DNA of 64,000 nucleotides from NORP240 sp038134485 (GCA_038134485.1 JAYPVG010000004.1:82401-146400); one strand, 5' to 3'; counted from the stretch's first letter, positions 1-9,121 are shown. Translations and numbers: made by a program. The notes: generated by a model not told the origin, from the sequence alone.

Positions 1-160
1 CACCGTCAAACCAGGCGCTCGCATAGTTGGCCAGAATATAGAGACCGAAAATGCCCGAGCTTAGCCAGACTATTCCCAGCAGGGCACGATTGGCATTACG
101 ATGCACCTGCTCCATAACACCTGCAGGTGACGACAGAGCATTTTGTTGGCGGCTAATCAC
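1..160 (-). CDS. N-terminal fragment of a membrane protein (cut by window edge)
   Basis: An open minus-strand frame runs from a GTG at 160 to the window edge, giving 53 residues. A GGAG lies 7 bases before the GTG; an in-frame ATG at 115 is an alternative start. The visible part has a polar leader followed by a hydrophobic segment at about residues 26-46 (LLGIVWLSSGIFGLYILANY), so it looks like a membrane protein anchored by its first helix. It is divergent from the LysE-type exporter, with only about 40 bases between the two starts, so the promoters must overlap. The family cannot be decided from this fragment. Confidence 0.55.
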   Translation of the reverse strand, partial: MISRQQNALSSPAGVMEQVHRNANRALLGIVWLSSGIFGLYILANYASAWFDG

Positions 161-201
161 GAATCATCTCCGCTCGCATCGCGAACACACTGTGAAGCAT
201 T

Positions 202-831
202 ATGAATCCTGAATTACTAATAAGCCTTGCGACCTTTTCTCTGGTGTCTTCAATCACCCCGGGCCCCAATAATCTCATGTTGATGGCATCGGGCGCCAAT
301 TTTGGTGTGCTGCGCTCAATACCTCACCTGTCGGGGGTAGCTATCGGGTTTGTCATTATGACATTGATCGTGGGCGCGGGACTGGCTCAGGTTTTTGATC
401 GCTACCCGGTCAGTTACAACCTTTTGAAAGTGATCAGCATCGTCTATTTGCTGTTCCTTGCCTGGAAAATAGCCAACGCGGCGCCGGTCAAAATTGGAGG
501 CCTTGCCGAGCAGTCCGACCAGACCCAAACCACCCGTGGCAAAGGGATACCCATTAGTTTTCTGCAGGCGGTCTTGTTCCAATGGGTCAATCCCAAAGCC
601 TGGGCCATGGCCCTGACCGCGCTGAGCGTCTATAACCCATCTCGAAGCCTGACTGGAGTAGTTCTGGTCGCCACAGTGTTCGGCCTTATCAATCTGCCCT
701 GCGTCAGCAGCTGGCTGATTCTGGGTCAGCAAATCAGCCGCCTGCTCCACAACAATCAGCGATTGCGGTTGTTTAACTGGACGATGGCGTTATTGCTGGT
801 GCTTTCATTGTTGCCGGTCCTGTCACTATGA
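202..831 (+). CDS. LysE/RhtB-family amino acid exporter
   Basis: The 209-residue product is a multi-spanning inner membrane protein with the LysE/RhtB layout: the family signature TPGPNN near residue 20 in the first helix, and a WVNPKAW motif near residue 130 before the second helical half. Family members export amino acids or related small molecules such as homoserine lactones and threonine; the substrate cannot be read from the sequence. Its length is normal for the family. It converges with the TonB-dependent receptor (48 bases between stops), and no clear terminator lies between them. The adjacent divergent membrane protein is not a LysR-type regulator, which often controls such exporters. 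Confidence 0.88.
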   Translation: MNPELLISLATFSLVSSITPGPNNLMLMASGANFGVLRSIPHLSGVAIGFVIMTLIVGAGLAQVFDRYPVSYNLLKVISIVYLLFLAWKIANAAPVKIGGLAEQSDQTQTTRGKGIPISFLQAVLFQWVNPKAWAMALTALSVYNPSRSLTGVVLVATVFGLINLPCVSSWLILGQQISRLLHNNQRLRLFNWTMALLLVLSLLPVLSL

Positions 832-878
832 TGCGCTCGCCTATAGGGCGAATGCTTTATCAGGTTAAGGCGCGGAAA

Positions 879-2975
879 TTAGAAACGAAACCGCAATCCC
901 AGACGAACGGCGCGGGGGATTGTGGCGCGGCTCATGAAGCAATTGGTACTCTCGCAGTCAATCTCTTCGGAGCTTATTCCCATCGGGTCGAAACCCTCGA
1001 CATAGGCGGGGTAATAATAAACGATTTCCTTGCCGTCGGTATCAAACAGATTGATTACCTCCAGGAATAGCGTGAGTGAATCCCAGTGATAGGCGCCTCG
1101 CAGGTTAGCGGTAGTGAGGGACTCGCCACGCCGCATGTTTGCGGCATCCAGCGCATAGGGTCCCAGGTAGCGAACCCGCAGGCTGGCGTCCCAGTTGGAG
1201 CGGGTAAATGACAGTCCCAGTTGCGCGGCTTCCTCCACCGCCTGCTCGACATAATCGCCCTCGGGATTATTGGTGTAGCGGGCATCGCTCGAGTTATAGG
1301 AGGCATCCAGGGCAAACCATCCGACCGGTCGCCAGAATGCGGTAAGCTCATAACCATCGCGCTCGGAGCTACCCTTGGGTTCGACCGAGTTCGAGTCGCC
1401 CACGAAGATAAGTTCACTGTCCTGATCGAGCCACCAGTATGCGCTGGTAAACTTGAAGTCCCCCAGGTTCAATCGACCCCCGAATTCATATCCCGTACCG
1501 GCGGACAGACCCGGCACTGGATCGACGGTATTCACCACTCCGCGACCATCGTTTGAATGGAAGCCCTGGCCCCAATTGTAATAAAGCTCGAGATTATCAA
1601 GAGGCGCATACGCCAGTCCCAGCTTTGGCGAAAACTCGTTATCTGACTTACGTCCCGAGGCACTGTATTGGTTAAGTGCCCTGACCTCAAAGTCGTAGTA
1701 ATCATAGCGCAGCCCGGCGTTCACCCGCATTTCGTCGCTCGCATACCAGGTAGCATCGATGAAGGGACCTGCCGAGAATTCTTTTATCTCATTGGCTGCT
1801 ATTTCACCTGTATATCTGCCCCGTTCAAACGCCTCAACGCCAATACGGTCGCCATCGTCAAAGCGGAAGTCGGCCCCTGCCAAAATGGTGTAACCTTTCC
1901 CTTCAATCAGCGACATGTCGGCCCTGCCGCCTGCTATCCAGCGCTTGTCGAACTGGTTGATCTGAGCGTCATAGGTTGGATTGGAAGACATGGTCCAATC
2001 ATAATACTGGGCGTACAAATTGGCGCCCCAGCCTGCGCCAGTAAAATCCGCAGAAGCGATCCAGCGATCCGTCTCACCCTCTGCGGTGGGATCGAGGCTA
2101 CAAAACGCGTCGGCACAAACCGGAGTGCCAATTGCTCTCTCTGGTATCTGCTCCGTTGGTTGCCAATCCGCCAGGTAGGCAGAAAGCGAAAACGCTGCCT
2201 CTCCAAAACTGGTTGGAGTAAGATACTTCCCCCATAAAGACAGGTGATTCAACGCTTCTTCCTGGTCCCAGGGCCCATCATAATTTTTCAATTCGCCGAT
2301 CACTGTCAGGGTGCCGTCGCTGACTTGCTGACTGCTGCCGGCTACGAAGCGCTGCCACCCATTCTCGCCAGCTTCTCCTGAGAGGAAGGGACGCTCCAGT
2401 CGATCGACGGTGCTGATGAATGAGGCACCGGCCAGAGAAAAATCACCCAGATCGGCGTAGTAGGGACCCTTGCGGAAATCAATGCCCTCGACCGTCTCCG
2501 GGATAATGCCGTTCACGTCGAGATAGCCCTGGCCATGACCGTGAGTACGCATATTCAGTGGCACACCGTCCAGGTGCACCGAATAGTCAGTACCATGATC
2601 GAGATTAAAGCCCCGCAGGAAATATTGATTGGCCTTACCACTTCCCGAGTGTTGAACGGCCACCATCCCGGGCATCGATTCCAGCAATTCTGCGGTTTTA
2701 ACCAGAGGACGAATGAGCAGGTCCGCACCGCCGACGTAGCCCACACTGGCAGAGAGCGCCTCCCCTACCAGGTCGGTATCGCGCCCAAACACCACGATCT
2801 CTTCAATTTCCTCGCTGCCTTGAGCCAGCGCCTGCGGACTCGCGGCGAGCAGACTGAGTATGCATGAAATAACCGGCAGTCGATGCATGCGGAAAGATGC
2901 CCACCACCGCGCTTGCAGCTCGAAATACCTTCGAGATCGCAGCTTTCCTGCCTCACTCATTAGCGCTGGTTGCAT
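879..2975 (-). CDS. TonB-dependent outer membrane receptor
   Basis: A TonB-dependent receptor of 698 residues, or 669 if it starts at the ATG at 2888. The later start puts a normal signal peptide (MHRLPVISCILSLLAASPQA, then a cut after LAQ) at the very N-terminus and is preferred on that ground, though its ribosome site is weak. The mature N-terminus carries a TonB-box-like EEIVVFGR. Next come a plug domain (GFNLDHGTDYSVHLDGVP, KGPYYADLGDF) and a 22-strand-type barrel ending in phenylalanine (LGLRFRF), as needed for BAM recognition. It imports an unknown substrate using TonB-ExbB-ExbD energy. A perfect palindrome and a strong hairpin lie upstream. The following minus-strand genes encode exported hydrolase-like proteins, so uptake of an organic substrate is as likely as uptake of iron. 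Confidence 0.92.
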   Translation of the reverse strand: MQPALMSEAGKLRSRRYFELQARWWASFRMHRLPVISCILSLLAASPQALAQGSEEIEEIVVFGRDTDLVGEALSASVGYVGGADLLIRPLVKTAELLESMPGMVAVQHSGSGKANQYFLRGFNLDHGTDYSVHLDGVPLNMRTHGHGQGYLDVNGIIPETVEGIDFRKGPYYADLGDFSLAGASFISTVDRLERPFLSGEAGENGWQRFVAGSSQQVSDGTLTVIGELKNYDGPWDQEEALNHLSLWGKYLTPTSFGEAAFSLSAYLADWQPTEQIPERAIGTPVCADAFCSLDPTAEGETDRWIASADFTGAGWGANLYAQYYDWTMSSNPTYDAQINQFDKRWIAGGRADMSLIEGKGYTILAGADFRFDDGDRIGVEAFERGRYTGEIAANEIKEFSAGPFIDATWYASDEMRVNAGLRYDYYDFEVRALNQYSASGRKSDNEFSPKLGLAYAPLDNLELYYNWGQGFHSNDGRGVVNTVDPVPGLSAGTGYEFGGRLNLGDFKFTSAYWWLDQDSELIFVGDSNSVEPKGSSERDGYELTAFWRPVGWFALDASYNSSDARYTNNPEGDYVEQAVEEAAQLGLSFTRSNWDASLRVRYLGPYALDAANMRRGESLTTANLRGAYHWDSLTLFLEVINLFDTDGKEIVYYYPAYVEGFDPMGISSEEIDCESTNCFMSRATIPRAVRLGLRFRF

Positions 2976-3042
2976 ATCGATGTTCCCGCGAGATAGACCT
3001 GCTTAGGCACTCTACGCAAGCCCGGGGAAAAAATATGCAAAA

Positions 3043-3062
3043 TAACCGTTAAATAACGGTTA
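3043..3062. promoter_or_regulatory. Perfect 9-bp inverted repeat, candidate operator of the TonB receptor
   Basis: TAACCGTTA and its exact complement TAACGGTTA flank a 2-base AA spacer. The site lies about 70 bases upstream of the first receptor ATG (2975). The compact A/T-flanked dyad is what a dimeric regulator would bind. No regulator gene is adjacent. Confidence 0.45.
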
Positions 3063-3096
3063 ACAACACGGTAGAAGAGGACCCTGACGGGCGCCT

Positions 3097-3140
3097 CCCG
3101 GCCAGCACTGCGTCTGCTTTCGCAGACGCCACTGACCGGG
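3097..3140 (-). terminator. Strong two-part hairpin with GAAA tetraloop after the cyclase gene
   Basis: Read on the minus strand, CCCGGTCAG pairs with CTGGCCGGG (one G-T wobble). After a small internal loop, the 8-bp stem GCGTCTGC/GCAGACGC is capped by a GAAA loop. It starts about 20 bases after the cyclase stop and is not followed by a T tract. It may be a 3' stabilising structure or an intrinsic terminator-like element separating the cyclase from the receptor. Confidence 0.45.
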
Positions 3141-3160
3141 CTTTCCGGCGCGGACCCGCC

Positions 3161-4216
3161 TTAGAAAGTAGCGTGAGCGTTAAAGGGACTCGCTGTCCCC
3201 CCCGGCACCGGATTTATCTGGATGGAGGTCATGAACTCCCAGCGCTGCAGGCGTCGGGCCACTTCAGCGACTTCCTTGAGATAACCGTTGTCGACGATCG
3301 GCAGGCCAATATTCACCTGAGTAAGTTGATGGATGGGCCTGTTTATTCCCTGCACTCCGGAGGGCTGAACATCGTTCACCGCATCACCGACCAAGATGGC
3401 GACATCCCGCTCTCTCAGCCAGGGCAGCACGGAAGCGTGGAGCCCGGCTCCGCCCTGACCGTATCGCCAGGGCCCCTCGGCATCGCGCTTTGCCCAGCGC
3501 CCCGTGCGAACGAACAGGGCATCACCGCTACCGATCGTGATGCCGGCAAATTCCTCCCAGGCTTCGAGATCTTCAACGTAAATAGGCGTGCTGGGATCCA
3601 GCCAGTCGACGCCTCGCAAGAGCGGCAAATCGACCAGCACGCCGCGAGTCACGTAAGACGTGCCCATCCTGTCAATGGCCAGATCTTCACAACCATCGGC
3701 GGTCAGATTCTGTGGATAGCCATTGAAAATCACGTACTCGCCATTGATCTCGCTGCGGTAGTGGCAGAGCGCGTCGAGATGCGACAGCATGCCGTCATGC
3801 AACGAAAAGGAAATCTCATCCAGAGCAAAAGTTGGCTCGCCGGTTTCCGGGTCGAGACGGCTCATACGATGATCGGTTTCGCCAAATGTCTGGCTGTCGA
3901 TTGATTGCTCGAGGGTAACAAAATGCTGCAGCGTGACTGTGATACCTTCGGTGACCAGCCCTGCGGCCTCGCGGGTCTTCGCGGGCGTGATCAGATTAAG
4001 AGTGCCACGCTGGTCATCGGTACCCCAACGTCCCCAATTGGAAAGTTCCCTTTCCCAGCGAGCAAGGGTCTCCAGATCCACTCTAACCGCAGGGTCCTGG
4101 GTCGAGGGATGAATCTGAAATTCCTGGGCTAAATAGTCTGGCGCCAGCACAGCGGCAATAGCCAGAGCCATGGCCTGCAGGGTGTGTTTTGCAGATCTAC
4201 CGGGAAACATCTTCAT
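3161..4216 (-). CDS. Exported cyclase-family (kynurenine formamidase-like) hydrolase
   Basis: A 351-residue member of the metal-dependent cyclase/kynurenine formamidase family (PF04199). The sequence shows WGTDDQRGTLNLIT near the start of the domain and the metal-site stretch HDGMLSHLDALCHY at about residues 140-155. That stretch keeps the His/Asp/His pattern but replaces the common GTH by LSH. Known members hydrolyse arylformamides, isatin or lactone-like substrates. The first 30 residues form a signal peptide (hydrophobic LQAMALAIAAVLA), so it acts in the periplasm. The ATG at 4216 is chosen because GGAG sits 8-9 bases upstream; a TTG at 4231 would itself overlap that ribosome site. It lies between a TonB receptor and an SMP-30-type protein. 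Confidence 0.85.
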   Translation of the reverse strand: MKMFPGRSAKHTLQAMALAIAAVLAPDYLAQEFQIHPSTQDPAVRVDLETLARWERELSNWGRWGTDDQRGTLNLITPAKTREAAGLVTEGITVTLQHFVTLEQSIDSQTFGETDHRMSRLDPETGEPTFALDEISFSLHDGMLSHLDALCHYRSEINGEYVIFNGYPQNLTADGCEDLAIDRMGTSYVTRGVLVDLPLLRGVDWLDPSTPIYVEDLEAWEEFAGITIGSGDALFVRTGRWAKRDAEGPWRYGQGGAGLHASVLPWLRERDVAILVGDAVNDVQPSGVQGINRPIHQLTQVNIGLPIVDNGYLKEVAEVARRLQRWEFMTSIQINPVPGGTASPFNAHATF

Positions 4217-4313
4217 CTTTGTCACTCCCAAAAAAATTATAAATATTCAAGGTTAGGCACCGCATTTTCGGCTGTCTTCCTTTTTAAACCCAACGGTAAA
4301 AAACACGCGGCGA

Positions 4314-5336
4314 TCATGGAATCAATCCGCTCGTGCTGAGCCTGATGCGATATAAACCGGTCCTGGCCGTCATGTAGAGCGTACTGCCGTCGTCGCCCCA
4401 TGCCACGTTGGCCGGCACTTCGTCGGGCTTGATGGTTCCCAGATGACGTCCATCGGAACTAAACACCCAGACTCCACCCGGACCTGTGGCAAAGAGATTG
4501 CCGTCAACGTCGACCTTCAGTCCGTCCGTGGCTCCGATCTCGTCCTGATCATTAACGTCGTAAAAAACACGGCCGGGTCCAAGCCTGCCGTCTGCGAGCA
4601 CGTCATAGGCATACCAGACCTTGTTACTGGCATCGGAGTTGGCGACATACAGGGTTCTTTCATCGGGCGAAAAGGCCAATCCATTCGGCCGCGTCTGCCC
4701 CCTTTCCAGCAGCTCCAGTTCGCCTTCAGGGCTCAGGCGATAAATTCCGTTGTAATCCAGCTCTCGCGCCGGGTCTTCCTCCAACCCCGCCAGCCCATAA
4801 GGCGGATCGGTAAAATAGAGCCAGCCGTCCGACTTCCAGGCCGAATCATTAGGGCTGTTGAGCCGACGCCCCTGGTAACTGTCAGCCAGCACAGTCATAG
4901 AGCCATCGCGCTCGCGTCGCGATACGCGACGATTACCATGCTCCATGAGCACCAGCCGACCTGCCGAGTCGATATTCAGGCCATTGGAACCAACAGACGT
5001 TGTGTCACTCTCACCTTCGAACACCGGTTGCATAAAAGTCCTGACGCCACCGTCCTCGGTCCAGATATGCACCGCATTACTGCGCAGGTCGCTGAACATC
5101 AGATGATCGGGTCCACGGTGCCAGACCGGACCCTCGGTAAATGCAAATCCATCCGCCAGCTTTTCGATTCGGGCATCCGCGGGAATCAATGCGTCAATTG
5201 CCCGATCCACACGCAAAATGCTGCCGTCTCCAGCCTCTTGAGGCAAAGCGGATTGGGCAGGGGCCGGTACTGAAAACGACACCATGACAACCGTCATTGC
5301 CACAGCGGATACACTCAGAAATATTCTATTGGTCAT
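4314..5336 (-). CDS. Exported SMP-30/gluconolactonase-family protein
   Basis: A 340-residue six-bladed propeller of the SMP-30/gluconolactonase/LRE family. Visible family motifs include the metal-binding Glu in GFAFTEGPVW, the Asn in SNGLNIDSAGRL, NSPNDSAWKSDGWLYFTDPP, and RPNGLAFSPDERTLYVANSD. Members hydrolyse sugar or aryl lactones using a single divalent metal. An N-terminal signal peptide (IFLSVSAVAMTVVMVSFSVP ending APAQ) sends it to the periplasm. The ATG at 5336 is favoured because an AGAGG precedes it by 5 bases; starting at 5375 would bury the signal peptide behind 13 polar residues. It is on the same strand as, and upstream of, the cyclase gene, about 97 bases away. Both are ring- or amide-opening hydrolase types. 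Confidence 0.88.
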   Translation of the reverse strand: MTNRIFLSVSAVAMTVVMVSFSVPAPAQSALPQEAGDGSILRVDRAIDALIPADARIEKLADGFAFTEGPVWHRGPDHLMFSDLRSNAVHIWTEDGGVRTFMQPVFEGESDTTSVGSNGLNIDSAGRLVLMEHGNRRVSRRERDGSMTVLADSYQGRRLNSPNDSAWKSDGWLYFTDPPYGLAGLEEDPARELDYNGIYRLSPEGELELLERGQTRPNGLAFSPDERTLYVANSDASNKVWYAYDVLADGRLGPGRVFYDVNDQDEIGATDGLKVDVDGNLFATGPGGVWVFSSDGRHLGTIKPDEVPANVAWGDDGSTLYMTARTGLYRIRLSTSGLIP

Positions 5337-5575
5337 AAGAACCTCTACCTCCCTTTCCCCGAAGCGTCTCATCACGCTTGCCCTGTAAATGCCGACAGTT
5401 TACGCGGATATTTCAGCGGGGACAGTATATTTTTCCGATCCGAATCCAGATGAGAGACCATTTGTAATAACGCTGACAAGCGCGGCAGCAGGCAAAGCCG
5501 GATAACAGTACCGCTGTTTGCGGAAACAACAATTGGCCGTGATGAACCCGAGCGCGTAAACTTAAGGTCACCCTA

Positions 5576-6454
5576 ATGCCGATCTCACCCATTCCCTCCT
5601 TTGACATGGACATTCTTTACATCTCGGATCTGGACGGCACGCTTGTAAACAACAAGGCCGAGATCTCGGACTTTAGCTTGCAAATGCTGCAGGAACTGGT
5701 TGATAACGGACTGCTGTTCACGATAGCCAGCGCTCGCAGCATCGTTTCCATGCAACAGATGCTAAAGGGGCTAACACTAAATCTACCGGTAATCTCCTTT
5801 AACGGGGGTTATATTTCCGACCTCGAATCCGGCCAGCATCATCTGGTCAACAGTATCGAAAGCGAAGTTAGCCGCCAAATCTACGAGTCCCTGGCGGAAT
5901 TCGACTGCGTTCCCTATCTGTCGACTTACACCGGAAATGAAGAACGGGTTTACTACCAGCAGGTAACGAACCCTGGCATGCAATGGTATCTGCAGGAACG
6001 TATCACAAGGAATGATCCCCGTCTCACAAAAACCGACGATTTGCGGCATGGTCTCCGAGAGCAGGTTGTCTGCATGACTATCATAAATCGCCGGGAAATC
6101 CTGGATGAACTCGAGCAACACATCCGCGAATTACATGGCGCCCGGATTGAGACGCATCAGTACGAGAATCAATACGACCCGGGCTGGTACTGGCTTACCG
6201 TGCATGACAGGCGCGCCAGCAAAGACCAGGCTATTTGCGAACTAAAGAAAAACTTTGGACTTGAGGAAAAACGTACGGTGGTTTTTGGCGATAACCGCAA
6301 CGACATTTCCATGTTCAAATATGCCGATCACGCCGTGGCGGTCGCCAACGCGCAACCGGAAGCGCGACAGCACGCACACGAAGTGATCGGCAGCAACGAA
6401 GACGATGCGGTAGTGCGCTATCTGGCGAACCATTGGCGAGGATCGTCGCTGTAA
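5576..6454 (+). CDS. Cof-type HAD-IIB sugar/nucleotide phosphatase
   Basis: A 292-residue cytoplasmic HAD phosphatase of the Cof/IIB subfamily. Motif I is SDLDGTLV (nucleophile Asp and acid/base Asp) at about residues 18-25. The FNGGY stretch follows near residue 82, and motif IV FGDNRNDISMF, with the metal-binding aspartates, sits near residue 240. Between them lies the large IIB cap. Substrates of this family are sugar phosphates, FMN or nucleotides and cannot be told apart here. The start at 5576 has AAGG 8 bases upstream. The ATG at 5606 would also leave motif I intact but has no ribosome site. It is divergent from the SMP-30 gene. Confidence 0.9.
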   Translation: MPISPIPSFDMDILYISDLDGTLVNNKAEISDFSLQMLQELVDNGLLFTIASARSIVSMQQMLKGLTLNLPVISFNGGYISDLESGQHHLVNSIESEVSRQIYESLAEFDCVPYLSTYTGNEERVYYQQVTNPGMQWYLQERITRNDPRLTKTDDLRHGLREQVVCMTIINRREILDELEQHIRELHGARIETHQYENQYDPGWYWLTVHDRRASKDQAICELKKNFGLEEKRTVVFGDNRNDISMFKYADHAVAVANAQPEARQHAHEVIGSNEDDAVVRYLANHWRGSSL

Positions 6455-6575
6455 TCTTTACGTTTTACCTAGCCCGAGGCTGAGCTTCAACATCCCCTCA
6501 CTCGCCGCTGTCGTACGTTCACCACTTGCGCTATACTGCCGCCGCCCGCGGGAGGACCTCATCATTTCAACCTCA

Positions 6576-7853
6576 GTGACAGACCAACCCATTCCTTCGG
6601 AAGGTACTTTTGCGGTTTTCTCCGAACCCCAGTTCCGCTGGCTTTTTATAGGCAATATCGCGTTTTTCTTCGCCATGCAGGGTCAGATGCTGACCCGAAC
6701 CATTCTGGCCTGGGAACTGACCGGACAGGCTACTTCACTGGCCTACATCAACCTGGTCGTGGCGGTCCCGCTGCTATTCGCGTCGCTGTTGGGCGGCGCC
6801 ATAACCGACCGCGTCGAAAGGCGTCAGCTCGTTATCTTTGGCCAGTGCCTGATACTTGCCAACGAGCTCTTTATTCTGACTCTGTTGATGCTTGATCGGC
6901 TGGAATTCTGGCACATGCTCTGCACCGCGTTCGTCGCCGGCTGCGCCTTTCCTTTCATCATGCCTGCCCGCATGGCCATCACTGCCAGCGTGGTGGGTCC
7001 CCGCCGGATGCAGAGTGCCATGGCCTTTTCCGGGGCGGTGATGAATCTGAGCCGGGTGGCCGGACCCGCAGTAATGGGTGTGGTCGTTGCGCAGTTTTCT
7101 GTCAGCGCCGCCTATGTGTTGTCATCGACACTCTACCTGGCAGCTATTTTCTGCATGTTCGGCGTCAAGACGAGTCGTTCTTCCAGCGAAAAACCCCGGC
7201 AGCACTTGCTGGCGGATATCCGCAGCGGATTTCGCTATCTATTCAGTAATCGCCCGATGATGATCTGTCTCATTTTTGGTCTGTTGCCTATGTTTGTCGC
7301 AATGCCGTTCCAGAACATACTGGTGATGCTCGCAGAACAGGCCTGGCAAATGGGTGAAAGTGGCGTGGGTACCCTGATGGCGATTGGAGGCATCGGCGGG
7401 GTTGTCGGGTCCATATGGATTGTGCGAAGGGGTGAATCGAATGAGCGGCTGCGCCTGATGGTCTGGGCAACCCTGGCGTTCGGCATTTTCCTTGGTGTGT
7501 TCGCCCAGACTCCCAATTTCTATCTGGCTCTGGTTCCGCTGTTACTCGCCAATACTTACGCCAGTGCGGCTCAAACCGTAAACAACGCAGCAATCCAGAT
7601 TCTTACTGACGATGAGATGCGTGGCCGCATGAGCAGCCTCATGATGATGTCCTTCGGCCTGACTCCAATCGGCGTGTTCCCGATGGCCATTGCTGCAGAC
7701 TCGATTGGAGCGGCCAACGCAATAACAGCTGCCTGCATTATTCTGCTGGTCCTGGTCGCCGTGTTTTTCTTTGCGAGCAAAACGCTGCGAGATCTGGATC
7801 AGTCCGTCAAGAACAGAATGGGGCAGGTCACCACCAGCCCCTATAACCGCTGA
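6576..7853 (+). CDS. MFS transporter (MFS_3/EntS-like exporter)
   Basis: A 425-residue major facilitator with about twelve membrane helices. It has the loop 2-3 signature region GGAITDRVERRQLV and a central cytoplasmic loop near residue 205. It resembles the MFS_3 branch, which includes the enterobactin exporter EntS and macrolide exporters; the substrate is unknown. The first standard start is the GTG at 6576, but the only good ribosome site (GGAGG at 6551-6555) is 20 bases away and would suit an in-frame ATC or ATT at 6561/6564. The gene follows the HAD phosphatase by 121 bases and converges with the NHL-propeller gene. Confidence 0.88.
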   Translation: MTDQPIPSEGTFAVFSEPQFRWLFIGNIAFFFAMQGQMLTRTILAWELTGQATSLAYINLVVAVPLLFASLLGGAITDRVERRQLVIFGQCLILANELFILTLLMLDRLEFWHMLCTAFVAGCAFPFIMPARMAITASVVGPRRMQSAMAFSGAVMNLSRVAGPAVMGVVVAQFSVSAAYVLSSTLYLAAIFCMFGVKTSRSSSEKPRQHLLADIRSGFRYLFSNRPMMICLIFGLLPMFVAMPFQNILVMLAEQAWQMGESGVGTLMAIGGIGGVVGSIWIVRRGESNERLRLMVWATLAFGIFLGVFAQTPNFYLALVPLLLANTYASAAQTVNNAAIQILTDDEMRGRMSSLMMMSFGLTPIGVFPMAIAADSIGAANAITAACIILLVLVAVFFFASKTLRDLDQSVKNRMGQVTTSPYNR

Positions 7854-7924
7854 CGGGCCAGACTCCAGCGCCAGTCAGCGGCTCTATATTTCAATGCTAA
7901 CAGCAGATGAAATGGTGCCGGTTG

Positions 7925-9013
7925 TCAGTCCGCCCGCTCGTACTTCACCAGCTGCCTCGGGCCGACCTCGGCTCCGTAAATATTGCCATGCCTGTCAGCG
8001 GCAACTCCTTCGGCGGCGCTGGTTCCACCAGGATTGAGTTGCGGGTCCGGAATAAAGTACAACACATGCCCGGTGATCGCGCTGCCGACGCGAATTCCCC
8101 GGCGCCACCCAGGATTTGACGTAGCACTCGATTCTGAGTCTGCAGCGTAAAGAATGTCATTTTCGTCAATATAAATTCCGCTCAGCCTGCCGAACTGTTT
8201 CCACTCGGTGATGTAGGTTCCGTCCTGTTCAAAAATCTGGATACGCACATTGCCACGGTCTGCGACAAACAGGCGTCCCCTGGAATCGAATGCCAGCCCA
8301 TGGGGAGTGCGAAATTCACCGGGAGCCGTGCCGATCTGACCCCAGGATTCAATAAAGCGTCCAGTCGAGTCATATTTGGCAATGCGCGCCACAGTCGACA
8401 GGTCCGCATTGGCGCCCTGACCGCTATGACCATCGCCTACGTAGATGCTGCCATCTGGTCCCACGACCACGTCGTTGGGCTCACTGAGCACGGGGCCCGT
8501 GCCGTCACCGACAATACCAGGTGACCCCAGGGTCAACAGCAGTTCGCCGTCCGGGCTGAATTTGTATACCGCTGCACCTTTTCCGGCGGCATCTGGATTC
8601 TGTGCTAGCTCACGGGCGTTGGCGACCCGCGCATCGGCAATCCAGATATTGCCACGACGATCCACGTGGATACCGTGAGGCCAGATCAGCATTCCGCCGC
8701 CAAAGGTCGTAACGATATTGCCGTCCTTGTCGTATTTGATGATGCTATCGGCGTCGGAGAGCGCGCAGCTATTACTGCTGCAGCGTTCGGCAACCCATAC
8801 GGATTCTCCATCGGCATCAATATCGACGGCGCTGGTGGCTCCCCACTCCCGCTCAGCGGGCAAAGTAAAGAATCCGTTGATAGTGCGATAGGGATTGGGA
8901 TGTTCGTTGGTCGGCATGATGGCCAGTTGTGCCTGCAACGGGACGGCGATAACACAAACTGCCGCAGACAGAAACACCGACCATACTCTGCGCGTTCGGA
9001 CGATAGTCAACAT
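7925..9013 (-). CDS. Exported NHL-repeat beta-propeller protein
   Basis: A 362-residue secreted protein with a clear signal peptide (VWSVFLSAAVCVIAVPLQAQ) and at least four NHL repeats: WPHGIHVDRRGNIWIADARV, LSEPNDVVVGPDGSIYVGDG, FRTPHGLAFDSRGRLFVADR and LSGIYIDENDILYAADSES. It is related in layout to the peptidyl-alpha-hydroxyglycine lyase propeller and to other six-bladed NHL proteins. Whether it is an enzyme or a binding protein cannot be decided. A good GAGGAG lies 7 bases before the ATG. It is the second propeller in this block, after the SMP-30 protein, and is 109 bases from the DUF1080 lipoprotein gene that precedes it in transcription. Confidence 0.85.
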   Translation of the reverse strand: MLTIVRTRRVWSVFLSAAVCVIAVPLQAQLAIMPTNEHPNPYRTINGFFTLPAEREWGATSAVDIDADGESVWVAERCSSNSCALSDADSIIKYDKDGNIVTTFGGGMLIWPHGIHVDRRGNIWIADARVANARELAQNPDAAGKGAAVYKFSPDGELLLTLGSPGIVGDGTGPVLSEPNDVVVGPDGSIYVGDGHSGQGANADLSTVARIAKYDSTGRFIESWGQIGTAPGEFRTPHGLAFDSRGRLFVADRGNVRIQIFEQDGTYITEWKQFGRLSGIYIDENDILYAADSESSATSNPGWRRGIRVGSAITGHVLYFIPDPQLNPGGTSAAEGVAADRHGNIYGAEVGPRQLVKYERAD

Positions 9014-9121
9014 GTTAAGCTCCTCGGGTGACCGGTTTTAATTTTTTTGCAAGAGCGGTCAGCTTAAAAGCGAACTTCAGGATTGTCTAGCTGCTGGCTT
9101 ATCGGAGTCCCGTCGGCGGTC

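Noticed and set aside
828..1070. Plus-strand open frame after the LysE-type gene
   Set aside because: It runs antisense through the end of the TonB receptor, has no family pattern and only exists because the opposite strand is coding.
2976..3160. Cobalamin riboswitch upstream of the TonB receptor
   Set aside because: A GCCACTG word occurs on the plus strand, but the receptor is on the minus strand and no other B12-element blocks are present.
4443..5273. 276-residue plus-strand frame opposite the SMP-30 gene
   Set aside because: Composition is that of an antisense shadow; the opposite strand has clear propeller motifs, a signal peptide and a ribosome site.
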